Of a DNA stretch of 64,000 bases, positions 55,151 through 63,398 are shown piece by piece. The notes below the pieces were generated by a model. That model had not been told where the DNA came from, did not search any database, and was given only the letters and a program-made list of their open reading frames with translations. Numbering within the stretch: position 1 is the stretch's first letter; each line of letters begins with the position of its first letter. The stretch comes from Kineosporia corallincola (GTDB taxonomy: Bacteria; Actinomycetota; Actinomycetes; Actinomycetales; Kineosporiaceae): the NCBI RefSeq assembly GCF_018499875.1, contig NZ_JAHBAY010000008.1, positions 186,001 through 250,000 on the forward strand, given 5' to 3'. Both the position numbers and the translations under genes were made by a program.

Positions 55151-56586
55151 AGCGGGCAGGTGGTGAGGGCGCAGACCACCTGGTGCCCGGCCAGGCCGAG
55201 GTAGACCCGTTCCATGTGCACGGCCCGCGAGCCCTTGGCCAGTACCACGGCGTCCCGGTCCGGGCCGGCGTCGTCCAAAATTGACTTGACCTGGGCGAAC
55301 GCCTCGCGGGCGGAGTCGGCGCTGTGGATGTCGGCGGCCGGCAGACCGTCGGCGGCGGCGCTCTCGCGCAACGGTGCGGCAGCCTCGCCCACGGTGATCA
55401 GGTGGGTGACGCCGACGGCGGCCTTGCGCCCGACCCGGGAGTGCAGCTCGTGCGAGAACTCGCCGAGCTCGCCCATCTGCCCGAGCACCGCCACCTTCAC
55501 CGCGCCGGGCAGGCTGTCGAGCAGGTCGAGCGACGAGATCATCGCGTCCGGGCTGCCGTTGTAGCTGTCGTCGATCATCAGCAGCCGGTCGTCGATGCGG
55601 CGCAGCGACGCCCGGCCGGCCGGCGGCTGCACGCCGCGCAGGGCCTCGATGCTCTCGGACGGCGCCAGGTCGTAGACCCGCCCGACCGCCACCGCCAGCA
55701 TGGCCGCGTAGCCGAAGTGCCGCCCGGCCGCACCGATGCTGAACGGCAGCGACTGGCCGTCCACCTCGATCAGGCCGCGGGTTCCGTGCTCGTCCACGGT
55801 GACGTCGACCGCGCGCAGGTCGTTGCCCTCGTTGAACCCGACCCGCACCACCGTGGCCGCGGCGGCGCCCGGCAGGCCCAGCGTGGTGCGGGTCAGCAGC
55901 TCGTCGTCACCGTTGATGATCCACGTGCCGCCCGGCCGGGTGTGGTTGAAGATGTCGGTCTTCTCGTCGGCCAGTGCCTGCTGGTCGGCGAAGTTGCCGA
56001 GGTGCGCGAAACCGACGTTGGTGACCACCGAGACGTCCGGCCCGACCAGCCCGGCCAGATGACCGATCTCGCCCGGGTGGTTGGTGCCGATCTCGGAGAT
56101 CACCTGGGTGTGCGCGGGCTCGATCTGGGTGAGCGTGAGCGGCACGCCCAGGTGGTTGTTGAAGCTGGCCTTGTTCGCCAGGATCTCGAACTTGGCCTGG
56201 AGCACCTGCGCGATCAGCGTCTTCGCGGTGGTCTTGCCGGCCGAGCCGGTGACCGCGACGACCGAGGCGCTGCTGCGCCGCCGGGCGCGCGCGGAGGCGT
56301 CTTGCAGAGCGATCAGCGTGTCTGGCACCCGGATCACCGTGGCGTCAAGGGCTTCCAGCCCGGGCACGTCGGCCAGGGCACGACTGATCAGCACCCCGGT
56401 CGCCCCGGCCCGCACCGCGGCGGCGGCGAAGTCGTGACCGTCACGGGTGGGCCCGGGAATCGCGACGAACAGCTCGCCCCCGGTGATCTCCCGGGTGTCG
56501 ACGCTCGCCCGGCCGAACTGCTCGGCGCCCCGCCGCACGACCTCGGCATCCCCGACCGCCTCGAGGACGTCGCCCACCTGGATCAC
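55108..56586 (-). CDS. murF: MurF-type Mur ligase with cysteine tail
   Basis: 492 residues. Mur ligase: N-terminal domain (SVDTREITGGELFVAIPG), P-loop VAVTGSAGKTTAK, ASFNNHLGVPLTLTQ, GTNHPGEIGHLA, central-domain end, and C-terminal DDSYNGSPDAM and GQMGELGE. Adds D-Ala-D-Ala to UDP-MurNAc-tripeptide in the family. It is away from the dcw cluster, so it may be a second copy. The C-terminus carries an extra Cys motif, C-x4-C-x5-C-x2-C, that standard MurF lacks; zinc or an Fe-S cluster is possible. Contains 16-mer copy 4 (55270-55285) with three rare codons in a row. Confidence 0.88.
   Translation of the reverse strand: MIQVGDVLEAVGDAEVVRRGAEQFGRASVDTREITGGELFVAIPGPTRDGHDFAAAAVRAGATGVLISRALADVPGLEALDATVIRVPDTLIALQDASARARRRSSASVVAVTGSAGKTTAKTLIAQVLQAKFEILANKASFNNHLGVPLTLTQIEPAHTQVISEIGTNHPGEIGHLAGLVGPDVSVVTNVGFAHLGNFADQQALADEKTDIFNHTRPGGTWIINGDDELLTRTTLGLPGAAAATVVRVGFNEGNDLRAVDVTVDEHGTRGLIEVDGQSLPFSIGAAGRHFGYAAMLAVAVGRVYDLAPSESIEALRGVQPPAGRASLRRIDDRLLMIDDSYNGSPDAMISSLDLLDSLPGAVKVAVLGQMGELGEFSHELHSRVGRKAAVGVTHLITVGEAAAPLRESAAADGLPAADIHSADSAREAFAQVKSILDDAGPDRDAVVLAKGSRAVHMERVYLGLAGHQVVCALTTCPLYINCADCPKLTTG
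55270..55285 (+). repeat. 16-mer repeat GTCGTCCAAAATTGAC (copy 4)
   Basis: Antisense within murF, where it reads TCA ATT TTG, three codons that this genome normally avoids. Confidence 0.75.
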
Positions 56587-56657
56587 AGAATCGTTCCCTC
56601 CACGCGAAATGCCGGACGGTCGATCCTACGGCGAGTCGGGACATGTCCCGGACGAGC

Positions 56658-57521
56658 CTATTGCAGCTGGGCCAGCTGCTGGAGATGCTCCTGGGCCCGG
56701 CGCAGGGCGATCAGCCCGGAGGCCGCACCCACCGCGAGCCGGCCGGCCTGCCACTCCAGCTCGGTGTCGTCGAGGTCGGGCGGCAGCCGGCGCGCCAGGT
56801 CGGCCACCTCGGCGATCTCCTGGCGCTGCCGGGCCAGGAAGTCCACGTCGACCACCGCGCCGTGCCCGGGCACGATCACCCGGCCCACCCGGTCCAGCAG
56901 CCGGGTCAGGGTGACGGCCCAGTCCAGCGGGTAGGCGTGGTCGAACGACGGCGGCGCCCCCTGCTCGACCAGGTCACCGAGGAAGGTGACGTCGGCGTCC
57001 GGCACCTCGACCACCAGGTCGTTGTCGGTGTGCCCACGGCCCGGGTGGTGCAGCACCACCTCGCGCCCGCCCAGGTCGATGCGGGCGTCCGTACCGACCA
57101 GCCGGTTCGGCAGCGTGATGGTGACCGCGTCGAGCTCGTCGGCCAGCACCTCCTCCCCGGACTCCCGCAGGAAACCGGAGATCTCGACCCGCTGCTGGAG
57201 CCCGGAGGTGGCCAGCTCGGCGTGACAGCGCTCGTGTGCCCAGATCTCGCAGTCCGGCTGGGCCTCGGCGAACACCGACGTGCCGAAGCAGTGGTCGAAG
57301 TGTGAGTGGGTGAGGGCCACCACGTGCGGCAGCCCGGTGACGGAGCGGACGGCGCGGTACAGCTCGCGGCCCTCACGCTCACTGCTGCGGGTGTCGACCA
57401 CCAGGCAGTGGTCCTCGCCGAGGATCAGCCCGGCGTTGACGTCGAGGGTCTTGTTGCGGCGCACGAAGACCCGGTCGCCGATCTCGCGCCAGCGCCCCCA
57501 GGGGCCGTTGTCGTACGTCAC
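56658..57521 (-). CDS. Metallo-beta-lactamase fold hydrolase
   Basis: 287 residues. Metal-binding THSHFDHCFG, then Asp in LGDLVEQG and His in PGHGAVVD, so a two-metal site is complete. Glyoxalase II-like or related hydrolase of unknown substrate; no signal peptide. GTG 57521. 71 bp upstream of murF on the same strand, perhaps cotranscribed. Confidence 0.85.
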   Translation of the reverse strand: MTYDNGPWGRWREIGDRVFVRRNKTLDVNAGLILGEDHCLVVDTRSSEREGRELYRAVRSVTGLPHVVALTHSHFDHCFGTSVFAEAQPDCEIWAHERCHAELATSGLQQRVEISGFLRESGEEVLADELDAVTITLPNRLVGTDARIDLGGREVVLHHPGRGHTDNDLVVEVPDADVTFLGDLVEQGAPPSFDHAYPLDWAVTLTRLLDRVGRVIVPGHGAVVDVDFLARQRQEIAEVADLARRLPPDLDDTELEWQAGRLAVGAASGLIALRRAQEHLQQLAQLQ

Positions 57522-57691
57522 CGCATGCGCTCGCGACGGGGGGCGTGCTCACCGACCCGGCATCTGTACCCGGGACCGCCCGCCACGGGGGATTCCGGGC
57601 TTCGGCGGTGGCTGTGGTGCAGGGTGAACAACTCGGCTCCCTCATTCAGGTCTCCGGGTCGGAGACCGCCGGCTGTTGCGACGACTACTGC

Positions 57692-57722
57692 CGGATTGTT
57701 ACGCCGCTGTGGCGACAATCCG
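57692..57722. other. Hairpin in the MBL - ABC divergent region
   Basis: CGGATTGT / ACAATCCG outer stem with an inner CGCC/GGCG stem and a two-base bulge. A second hairpin (ATCCGCCG / CGGCGGAT) is at 57910-57931. 57522-58173 (652 bp) has no open frame with the genome's codon bias. Confidence 0.55.
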
Positions 57723-58173
57723 CATTGAGCACACAACGCAGCGTACGCCCGATCTGACCAATTATTGACACCGGGGGTGACTTGACAATTACGAAGGGCT
57801 CGCAATCCGAGTGTGGCGATTCGTCACCACATGCAAACGGTCGGACGCCCGCAGTGACGGCGTCAAGTGCCGTTCGGCGCTCGGCGCAGGTCAGGCGCCA
57901 TCTTTCCGGATCCGCCGACGCACCGGCGGATGCCCGTCCCCCGGGTGCCGGGCGCCGCGGCGTACCTTCGGCACGCGGGCCCACCCGTGCCGGCATCCCG
58001 CGCGGCTCAGGCAGGATCTGTGCCGGGCCGTTCGCCGCTCGGCGGGCGGGAGGTGTTGATCTCGATGTCGAACCCGCCCACCGTATGACGGTAATCACTG
58101 GCGGGCATTCGTCAAGATCGTCCCACGGCCTCTAGGGTTCTCGAAACCAACTACGGTGGAGGGTCTTTCGCGC

Positions 58174-59151
58174 ATGATCAGAACTGGCAAGGTGATGCTC
58201 GCGGCGGTCTGCGCGCTCGCGGTGCTCACCGCGTGCAGCGAGGGCGGGCGGGTGAAGCAGCCCGACGAGGGCGAGGGCGGCGCCGGTGACAACTCGGGCT
58301 ACACGATCGCGATGATCACCCACGAGACGCCGGGCGACTCGTTCTGGGACACCGTCCGGGCCGGCGCGGAGCAGGCCGCGAAGAACACCGGGATCGACCT
58401 GAAATACTCCAACGACCCGGACGCCGGCAAGCAGGCCGTCCTCATCCAGAACGCCGTGGACAGCCGGGTCGACGGCATCGCCACCACCCTGGTCACCCCG
58501 GACGCCCTGGCCGGGTCGGTGAAAGCCGCCGCGGACGCGGGCATCCCGCTGGTCGGGCTGAACGCCGGCATCGACGACTACCAGCGGCTCGGCGCGCAGA
58601 TGTTCTTCGGCTCGGACGAGACCGTGGCCGGCACCGCCGCGGGCGAGCGGATCGCCGCCGAGGGGGCGAAACATCCGCTGTGCGTGATTCACCAGGCCGG
58701 TTCGGTGTCGCTGGAGGCGCGCTGCGCGGGTGTCGCGTCCAAACTGCCGGGCACCGAGAACCTCCAGGTCAACGGCGCGGACGACGCGGCCGTGGTGAGC
58801 ACCTTGCAGGCCAAGCTGGCGCAGGACGACTCGATCGACTACGTGGTCGGCCTGAGCGCCCCGATCGCCCTGGACGCGATCAAGGCGCTGGACGCCAGTG
58901 GCAGTGACGCTAAGCTGGCCGCCTTCGACCTGAATCAGGCCACGGCGCAGGCGATCCAGGACGGATCGCTGGAGTTCGCCGTCGACCAGCAGCCCTACAT
59001 GCAGGGTTTCATGGCCGTCACGTCGCTCTACCTGAACCTCAAGAACGGCAACGACCTGGGCGGCGGTGAGGCGGTGCTGACCGGCCCGTCGTTCGTCGAC
59101 GGTGACAACATCGACCAGATCCTGCCGTTCGTGCAGAACGGAACCCGCTGA
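58174..59151 (+). CDS. Sugar ABC transporter substrate-binding lipoprotein
   Basis: 325 residues. Lipoprotein signal with lipobox LTAC (Cys21), then a periplasmic-binding type 1 (RbsB-like) fold: TIAMITHETPGDSFWDTVRAGAEQAAKNTGIDL, DGIATTLVTPDAL, GIPLVGLNAGID, AAFDLNQATAQAIQDG, AVDQQPYMQG. Binds a sugar or similar small ligand outside and passes it to the permease. ATG 58174 follows GGTGGAGGG (58155-58163). First gene of three. Confidence 0.93.
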   Translation: MIRTGKVMLAAVCALAVLTACSEGGRVKQPDEGEGGAGDNSGYTIAMITHETPGDSFWDTVRAGAEQAAKNTGIDLKYSNDPDAGKQAVLIQNAVDSRVDGIATTLVTPDALAGSVKAAADAGIPLVGLNAGIDDYQRLGAQMFFGSDETVAGTAAGERIAAEGAKHPLCVIHQAGSVSLEARCAGVASKLPGTENLQVNGADDAAVVSTLQAKLAQDDSIDYVVGLSAPIALDAIKALDASGSDAKLAAFDLNQATAQAIQDGSLEFAVDQQPYMQGFMAVTSLYLNLKNGNDLGGGEAVLTGPSFVDGDNIDQILPFVQNGTR

Positions 59152-60200
59152 TGACCGAGACCCTGACCTCGGGCGGCAGAAGTCCCCGCGCCAGAAGGCT
59201 GTTCGCCCGCCCGGAGACCGGGGCGGCGGTGGCCGCGCTGGTCATCCTGGTGTTCTTCCTGGCGGTCGCGCCGGCCTTCCGCTCGGCCGACTCGTTCTTC
59301 ACCGTGCTCTACCAGTCGTCCACCATCGGGGTGGTCGCGACCGGCGTGGGGCTGCTGATGATCGGCGGCGAGTTCGACCTGTCGGCCGGGGTGATGGTGA
59401 CCACCGCGGGCCTGGCCAACTCGATGTTCTGCTGGTGGTTCGGCATCGACCTGTGGGTGGGGGCACTGCTCAGCCTGGCCCTCTGCCTGTTCATCGGGTT
59501 CCTGAACGGCTATCTGGTGATGCGTACCGGCATCCCCAGCTTCCTGATCACACTCGGCACCTTCTTCGTGCTCCAGGGCGCGAACCTGGGTCTCACCAAG
59601 GTGATCACCGGCTCGGTCACCGCGCCGGACATCTCTCGCATGGACGGATACGGCTTCCTCGGAAAGATTTTCGCCTCCAGCTTCGAGGTCGGCGGGGTCA
59701 CCGTCTGGGGCACCGTGTTGTGGTGGCTCGCCTTCACCGCCCTGGCCGCCTGGGTGCTGCACCGCACCCGCACCGGCAACTGGGTGTTCGCGGTGGGGGG
59801 CAGCGCCGACAGCGCCCGGGCGGTCGGCGTACCGGTGGACCGCACGAAGATCGGCCTGTTCATGGCGGTCTCGTTTCTCGGCTGGTTCGCCGGCATGCAC
59901 ACGCTGTACCGGTTCAACACGCTCCAGGCCGGCAACGGTGTGGGCAACGAGTTCCTCTACATCATCGCCGCCGTGGTCGGCGGCACGCTGCTCACCGGCG
60001 GCTACGGCAACGCGATCGGCGTCGCGATCGGCGCGTTCATCTTCGGCATGACCAGCCTGTGCATCGTCTACGCGGGCTGGGACCCGAACTGGTTCAAGGC
60101 CTTTCTCGGCGTCATGCTGCTGCTGGCGGTGCTGGTCAACCTGTACGTCAAGGGGCTGGCCACCTCCGCCGGCCCGGCCCGGAAGGCGGAGGCTCCGTGA
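59151..60200 (+). CDS. Sugar ABC transporter permease (RbsC-like)
   Basis: 349 residues, about ten helices; GVVATGVGLLMIGGEFDLSAG and the coupling region NTLQAGNGVGNEFLYIIAAVVGGTLLTGGYG are typical of branched/ribose-type permeases. Start ATG shares one base with the SBP stop (TGATG). Confidence 0.93.
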   Translation: MTETLTSGGRSPRARRLFARPETGAAVAALVILVFFLAVAPAFRSADSFFTVLYQSSTIGVVATGVGLLMIGGEFDLSAGVMVTTAGLANSMFCWWFGIDLWVGALLSLALCLFIGFLNGYLVMRTGIPSFLITLGTFFVLQGANLGLTKVITGSVTAPDISRMDGYGFLGKIFASSFEVGGVTVWGTVLWWLAFTALAAWVLHRTRTGNWVFAVGGSADSARAVGVPVDRTKIGLFMAVSFLGWFAGMHTLYRFNTLQAGNGVGNEFLYIIAAVVGGTLLTGGYGNAIGVAIGAFIFGMTSLCIVYAGWDPNWFKAFLGVMLLLAVLVNLYVKGLATSAGPARKAEAP

Positions 60201-60976
60201 ACCTGATCCAGATGACCGACGTGGGCAAGAGCTACGGACCGGTGCGGGCGCTGCACGGGATCAGCCTCGGGGTCGCGGCCGGCGAGGTGACCTGCGTGCT
60301 CGGCGACAACGGGGCGGGCAAGTCCACGCTGATCAAGATCATGTCCGGCCTGCATCCGCACACCGAGGGGCAACTGCTGGTGGACGGCGAGGAGCTGGTG
60401 TTCTCCTCGCCGCGTGAGGCTCTGGACCGGGGCATCGCCACGGTGTACCAAGACCTCGCGGTGGTTCCCCTGATGGAGGTCTGGCGCAACTTCTTCCTCG
60501 GCGCCGAGCTGCGCAGTGGCCGTTATCCCCTGGCCGGCCTGAGGATTCGCGAGATGCGCCGGATCGCCGAGGAAGAACTGCGCAAGATGGGCATCGCCGT
60601 CCACGACATCAACCAGCCGATCGGCACCCTGTCGGGCGGGCAGCGGCAGAGCGTGGCCATCGCCCGGGCGGTCTACTTCGGGGCCCGGGTGCTGATCCTC
60701 GACGAGCCGACGGCCGCGCTCGGCGTGAAACAGTCCGGCGTGGTGCTGAAATACACCGCCGCGGCCCGGGACGCCGGGCTCGGCGTCGTGTTCATCACCC
60801 ACAACCCGCATCACGCCTATCTGGTCGGCGACCACTTCGTGGTGCTGAAACGCGGCCGCATGCACCTGGACTCGCGGCGCGATGCGATCACGCTGAACGA
60901 CCTGACCCAGGAGATGGCCGGCGGGGACGAACTCGACGCGCTGGCCCACGAGCTGCGCCGGGAGGACCCCGCCTGA
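60197..60976 (+). CDS. Sugar ABC transporter ATPase (single-domain)
   Basis: 259 residues. Walker A GDNGAGKST, signature LSGGQRQS, Walker B VLILDEPTA, switch His in ITHN. One nucleotide-binding domain only, unlike the two-domain RbsA; it should dimerise. GTG overlaps the permease stop (GTGA). Confidence 0.94.
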   Translation: MNLIQMTDVGKSYGPVRALHGISLGVAAGEVTCVLGDNGAGKSTLIKIMSGLHPHTEGQLLVDGEELVFSSPREALDRGIATVYQDLAVVPLMEVWRNFFLGAELRSGRYPLAGLRIREMRRIAEEELRKMGIAVHDINQPIGTLSGGQRQSVAIARAVYFGARVLILDEPTAALGVKQSGVVLKYTAAARDAGLGVVFITHNPHHAYLVGDHFVVLKRGRMHLDSRRDAITLNDLTQEMAGGDELDALAHELRREDPA

Positions 60977-61155
60977 CCGGTCCGCTGCGCGTCGCCCTGG
61001 TCGGCGTCGTCCACCATGATCTGTTCCTGCCCGAGCTCGTCGCCGCCCGCAGGATCATTGCTCCCGGCGAGCCGGGCGCAGTGCGGGCTGGCACGGTGGA
61101 GAGCATCCCCGGCGCGCCGGTGCCGACCGAACGCGCCGGTGCCTCCACCGTCTGA
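60973..61155 (+). pseudogene. Possible gene remnant after the ABC operon
   Basis: In frame right after the ATPase, ~60 codons read LTGPLRVALVGVVHHDLFLP..., like the beginning of a nucleotide-binding oxidoreductase or sugar-operon enzyme, then a stop. No start codon is evident at the left end. May be a truncated fourth operon gene or chance coding-like sequence. Confidence 0.3.
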
Positions 61156-61237
61156 CCAGGGGCGTGGCGGCGCCGGCCGATCCGGGCCTGCCCGCGTTCT
61201 CACCGGTGGCGCGCGGAAGACTGTTCCCGCCGCCGGT

Positions 61238-61846
61238 CTAGACCACGGCGTAGGCCCGCAGGAATGTGTCCACCCCGGCCCGCACCGCCGCCTCGAAGTC
61301 TTCGGCGCTGATTCGCTGGGTGCCCAGAACGGTCAGTTCAGGCAGCTCGGCGTTGGCCAGCACGACGAATTGCCGTGCCGCCGTGCCGGGTTCGCCGATG
61401 TGCAGGTATCCGGCGTTGCCCAGCATCGCCATCCGCCCCGCCAGTGCCTCGTGGACCGGTCGGACCGCCCGGGTCTGGACCAGTTCGAAAATGTCCGGGT
61501 CGCGCCCGATCTCGGCCACGATCATCCGGTCCAGAAACACCGAGCACGGGCTGAGTGAGCAGTCGGCCAGGGCCAGGCCGAGCTGGTAGAGGCTCTCCCG
61601 CCAGCCGTCCGGCGTCAGGTCCATCGCCAGGATGGCACCCAGCGACGCCTCGTTCTGCTGCTGCGCCGAGTCGGCCACGGACTCCCGGAACAGCTGGTCC
61701 TTGCCACCGAAATGGCTGTACACGGTCGGTTTGGAGACGCCCGCACGGGAGGCGATGGCGTCGATGCTGGCCCGCTCGTAACCGTCTTCGCCGAAGATCG
61801 GCGCGGCGGCGTCGAGGATGTCGCGTCGTCTGTTCCGAGGTGCCAC
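61238..61846 (-). CDS. TetR-family regulator
   Basis: 202 residues. Helix-turn-helix at ~5-50 (ILDAAAPIFGEDGYERASIDAIASRAGVSKPTVYSHFGGK), C-terminal ligand domain of the TetR_C_AefR type. GTG 61846 (MAPRNRRRD) is preferred; a longer form would include the putative operator. Divergent from the MFS gene, which it most likely represses. Confidence 0.9.
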   Translation of the reverse strand: MAPRNRRRDILDAAAPIFGEDGYERASIDAIASRAGVSKPTVYSHFGGKDQLFRESVADSAQQQNEASLGAILAMDLTPDGWRESLYQLGLALADCSLSPCSVFLDRMIVAEIGRDPDIFELVQTRAVRPVHEALAGRMAMLGNAGYLHIGEPGTAARQFVVLANAELPELTVLGTQRISAEDFEAAVRAGVDTFLRAYAVV

Positions 61847-61860
61847 GCAGTTGATTCTAG

Positions 61861-61935
61861 AACCAATTTCCTCTGACGTCCCGGGCAACACGTCCGCACT
61901 TGGCGGTTGGATTGGTTTAACTCATCGGTTTAGTT
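61861..61935. promoter_or_regulatory. TetR-MFS divergent control region
   Basis: AACCAAT (61861) and ATTGGTT (61911) form an inverted pair; GGTTTAA and GGTTTAG are direct repeats 13 bp apart just before the MFS gene; TTCTAGAA (61855) is a perfect palindrome close to the tetR start. Which one is the TetR site cannot be told. Confidence 0.45.
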
Positions 61936-61943
61936 TGACTGCC

Positions 61944-63398
61944 ATGGCAGTCAAGGAAGCTGACTGGCGGCCGCTGGCCGCAGTGGCCGGCGCGGCCCTG
62001 CTCGTGGTGCTCGACGGCACCGTTGTGGCGGTCGCCCTGAACTCGCTCGCCACGTCGTTCCAGGTCCGGCTCGACCAGGTGGTCTGGGCCACCACGGCCT
62101 ATCTGCTGGCGGTCGCCGCCGTGCTCCCGGTGCTGGGCCGGCTGACGGCTCGGCTGGGGGCGCGCCGGGTGTTCGTGATCGGGTTGCTGGTGTTCCTGGC
62201 CGGTTCCGGGCTCACGGCGCTGTCCTGGTCGGTGCCCGCCCTGGTGCTGTTCCGGGTGGTGCAGGGCCTGGGCGGCGGCCTGGTCGAGCCGACCGCGATG
62301 ACGCTGGCGGCCGGCCTGGCCCCGGCCGGCCGGATGGGCCGGGTGATGGGTGTGATGTCGACGGTGGTCAACGTCGCGCCCGTGCTCGGCCCGCTGGTGG
62401 GTGGTCTGCTGCTGGAAACCGGCCACTGGCAGTGGATCTTCGTGATCAACCTGCCGCTCGGCCTGGTGGTGCTGGTCGCCGTCCTGGCCGCCACGCGTGC
62501 GGATCCGATCATGCCGGATCCGGCCCGGGCAGAGCCGTCCGACGCGCCACGGCCTGACCTGCCACGGCCTGACGCGTCGCGGGCCGATGTGCCGGGTCTG
62601 GTCATGCTCACCGCGGGTTTCGTGGCGGTGTTGCTGGCCCTGAACCGCTCCGGCGAGGGCGGGGCCGACCCGGCCGTGGTGCTGATCGGCCTGTCCGGAG
62701 CGGCGCTGCTGGTGCTCTACGTGCCGTACGCGCTCCGGCTGCATCGTGCGCCCGCTCTCGACCTGCGGCTGTTCGCCCGTCCCGGCTTCGGTCCCGGCCT
62801 GGGCGTCATGGGCCTGGTCGGGCTGGTGATGTACAGCCAGATGGCGTCGCTGCCGCTGTTCGCGGCCGAACGTTTCGGCCTGGCCGGGCTGAGGCAGGGC
62901 GTGCTGGTCAGCGCCCTCGGGATCGGTCTGCTGGTGTCGATGAGCGTGGGCGGCCGGCTGAGCGACGGCGTCGGGGCCCGGCCGCTGGTGCTGAGCGGTT
63001 CGGTCGTCACCCTGGCGGGCGCCCTGGTGTTCGCCGCCGCGCACGCCAGTCTGCCGCCGGCCGCGCTCTACGCGCTGTTCGTGGTGATCGGCCTCGGCTT
63101 CGGGGCCACGGCGGCGCCCACCGTGGCCGGTGTGTTCCGGCTGCTGGGGCCGGGGGAGCAGGCCGCGGGCAGCACCGCGCTCTTCATGACGGTGCAGTTC
63201 GGCGCATCCCTCGGGGTGACACTGCTCGGCCTGCTCCAGACCGTCACGGACGACTGGGTGCGCTGGTTGTTCCTGGTGGTCGCGCTGGCCCAGGCGGCGG
63301 TTTTCGCGCTCGGGACGCGGCTTTCCGCGGATGTTTCACATGAACCCGATCAGGTCTTGTCGACCAGTGGGCAGCCTCCGCACTTGTCTTCGTCCTGA
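61944..63398 (+). CDS. DHA2-type MFS drug transporter
   Basis: 484 residues, about 14 helices. LDGTVVAVALNSLATSFQVRLDQVVWATTAYLLAVAAVLPVLGRL and motif C (VLGPLVGGLL) mark proton-driven DHA2 exporters. A Pro/Asp/Arg-rich loop (DPARAEPSDAPRPDLPRPDASR) sits mid-protein. Its last 49 bp overlap the end of the FhuF-like gene. Probably induced through TetR release. Confidence 0.92.
   Translation: MAVKEADWRPLAAVAGAALLVVLDGTVVAVALNSLATSFQVRLDQVVWATTAYLLAVAAVLPVLGRLTARLGARRVFVIGLLVFLAGSGLTALSWSVPALVLFRVVQGLGGGLVEPTAMTLAAGLAPAGRMGRVMGVMSTVVNVAPVLGPLVGGLLLETGHWQWIFVINLPLGLVVLVAVLAATRADPIMPDPARAEPSDAPRPDLPRPDASRADVPGLVMLTAGFVAVLLALNRSGEGGADPAVVLIGLSGAALLVLYVPYALRLHRAPALDLRLFARPGFGPGLGVMGLVGLVMYSQMASLPLFAAERFGLAGLRQGVLVSALGIGLLVSMSVGGRLSDGVGARPLVLSGSVVTLAGALVFAAAHASLPPAALYALFVVIGLGFGATAAPTVAGVFRLLGPGEQAAGSTALFMTVQFGASLGVTLLGLLQTVTDDWVRWLFLVVALAQAAVFALGTRLSADVSHEPDQVLSTSGQPPHLSSS
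63332..63347. other. Degenerate parS-like site
   Basis: TGTTTCACATGAACCC matches 13 of 16 parS positions, but the central CG is CA. Weak candidate. Confidence 0.3.

Noticed and set aside
57782-58135. Open frame of 117 codons in the MBL-ABC gap
   Set aside because: Composition Ala/Arg/Gly/Ser-rich, no ribosome site, no motif, GC3 not typical.
61006-61017. Sixth copy of the 16-mer
   Set aside because: Only the first 12 bases match; not counted.
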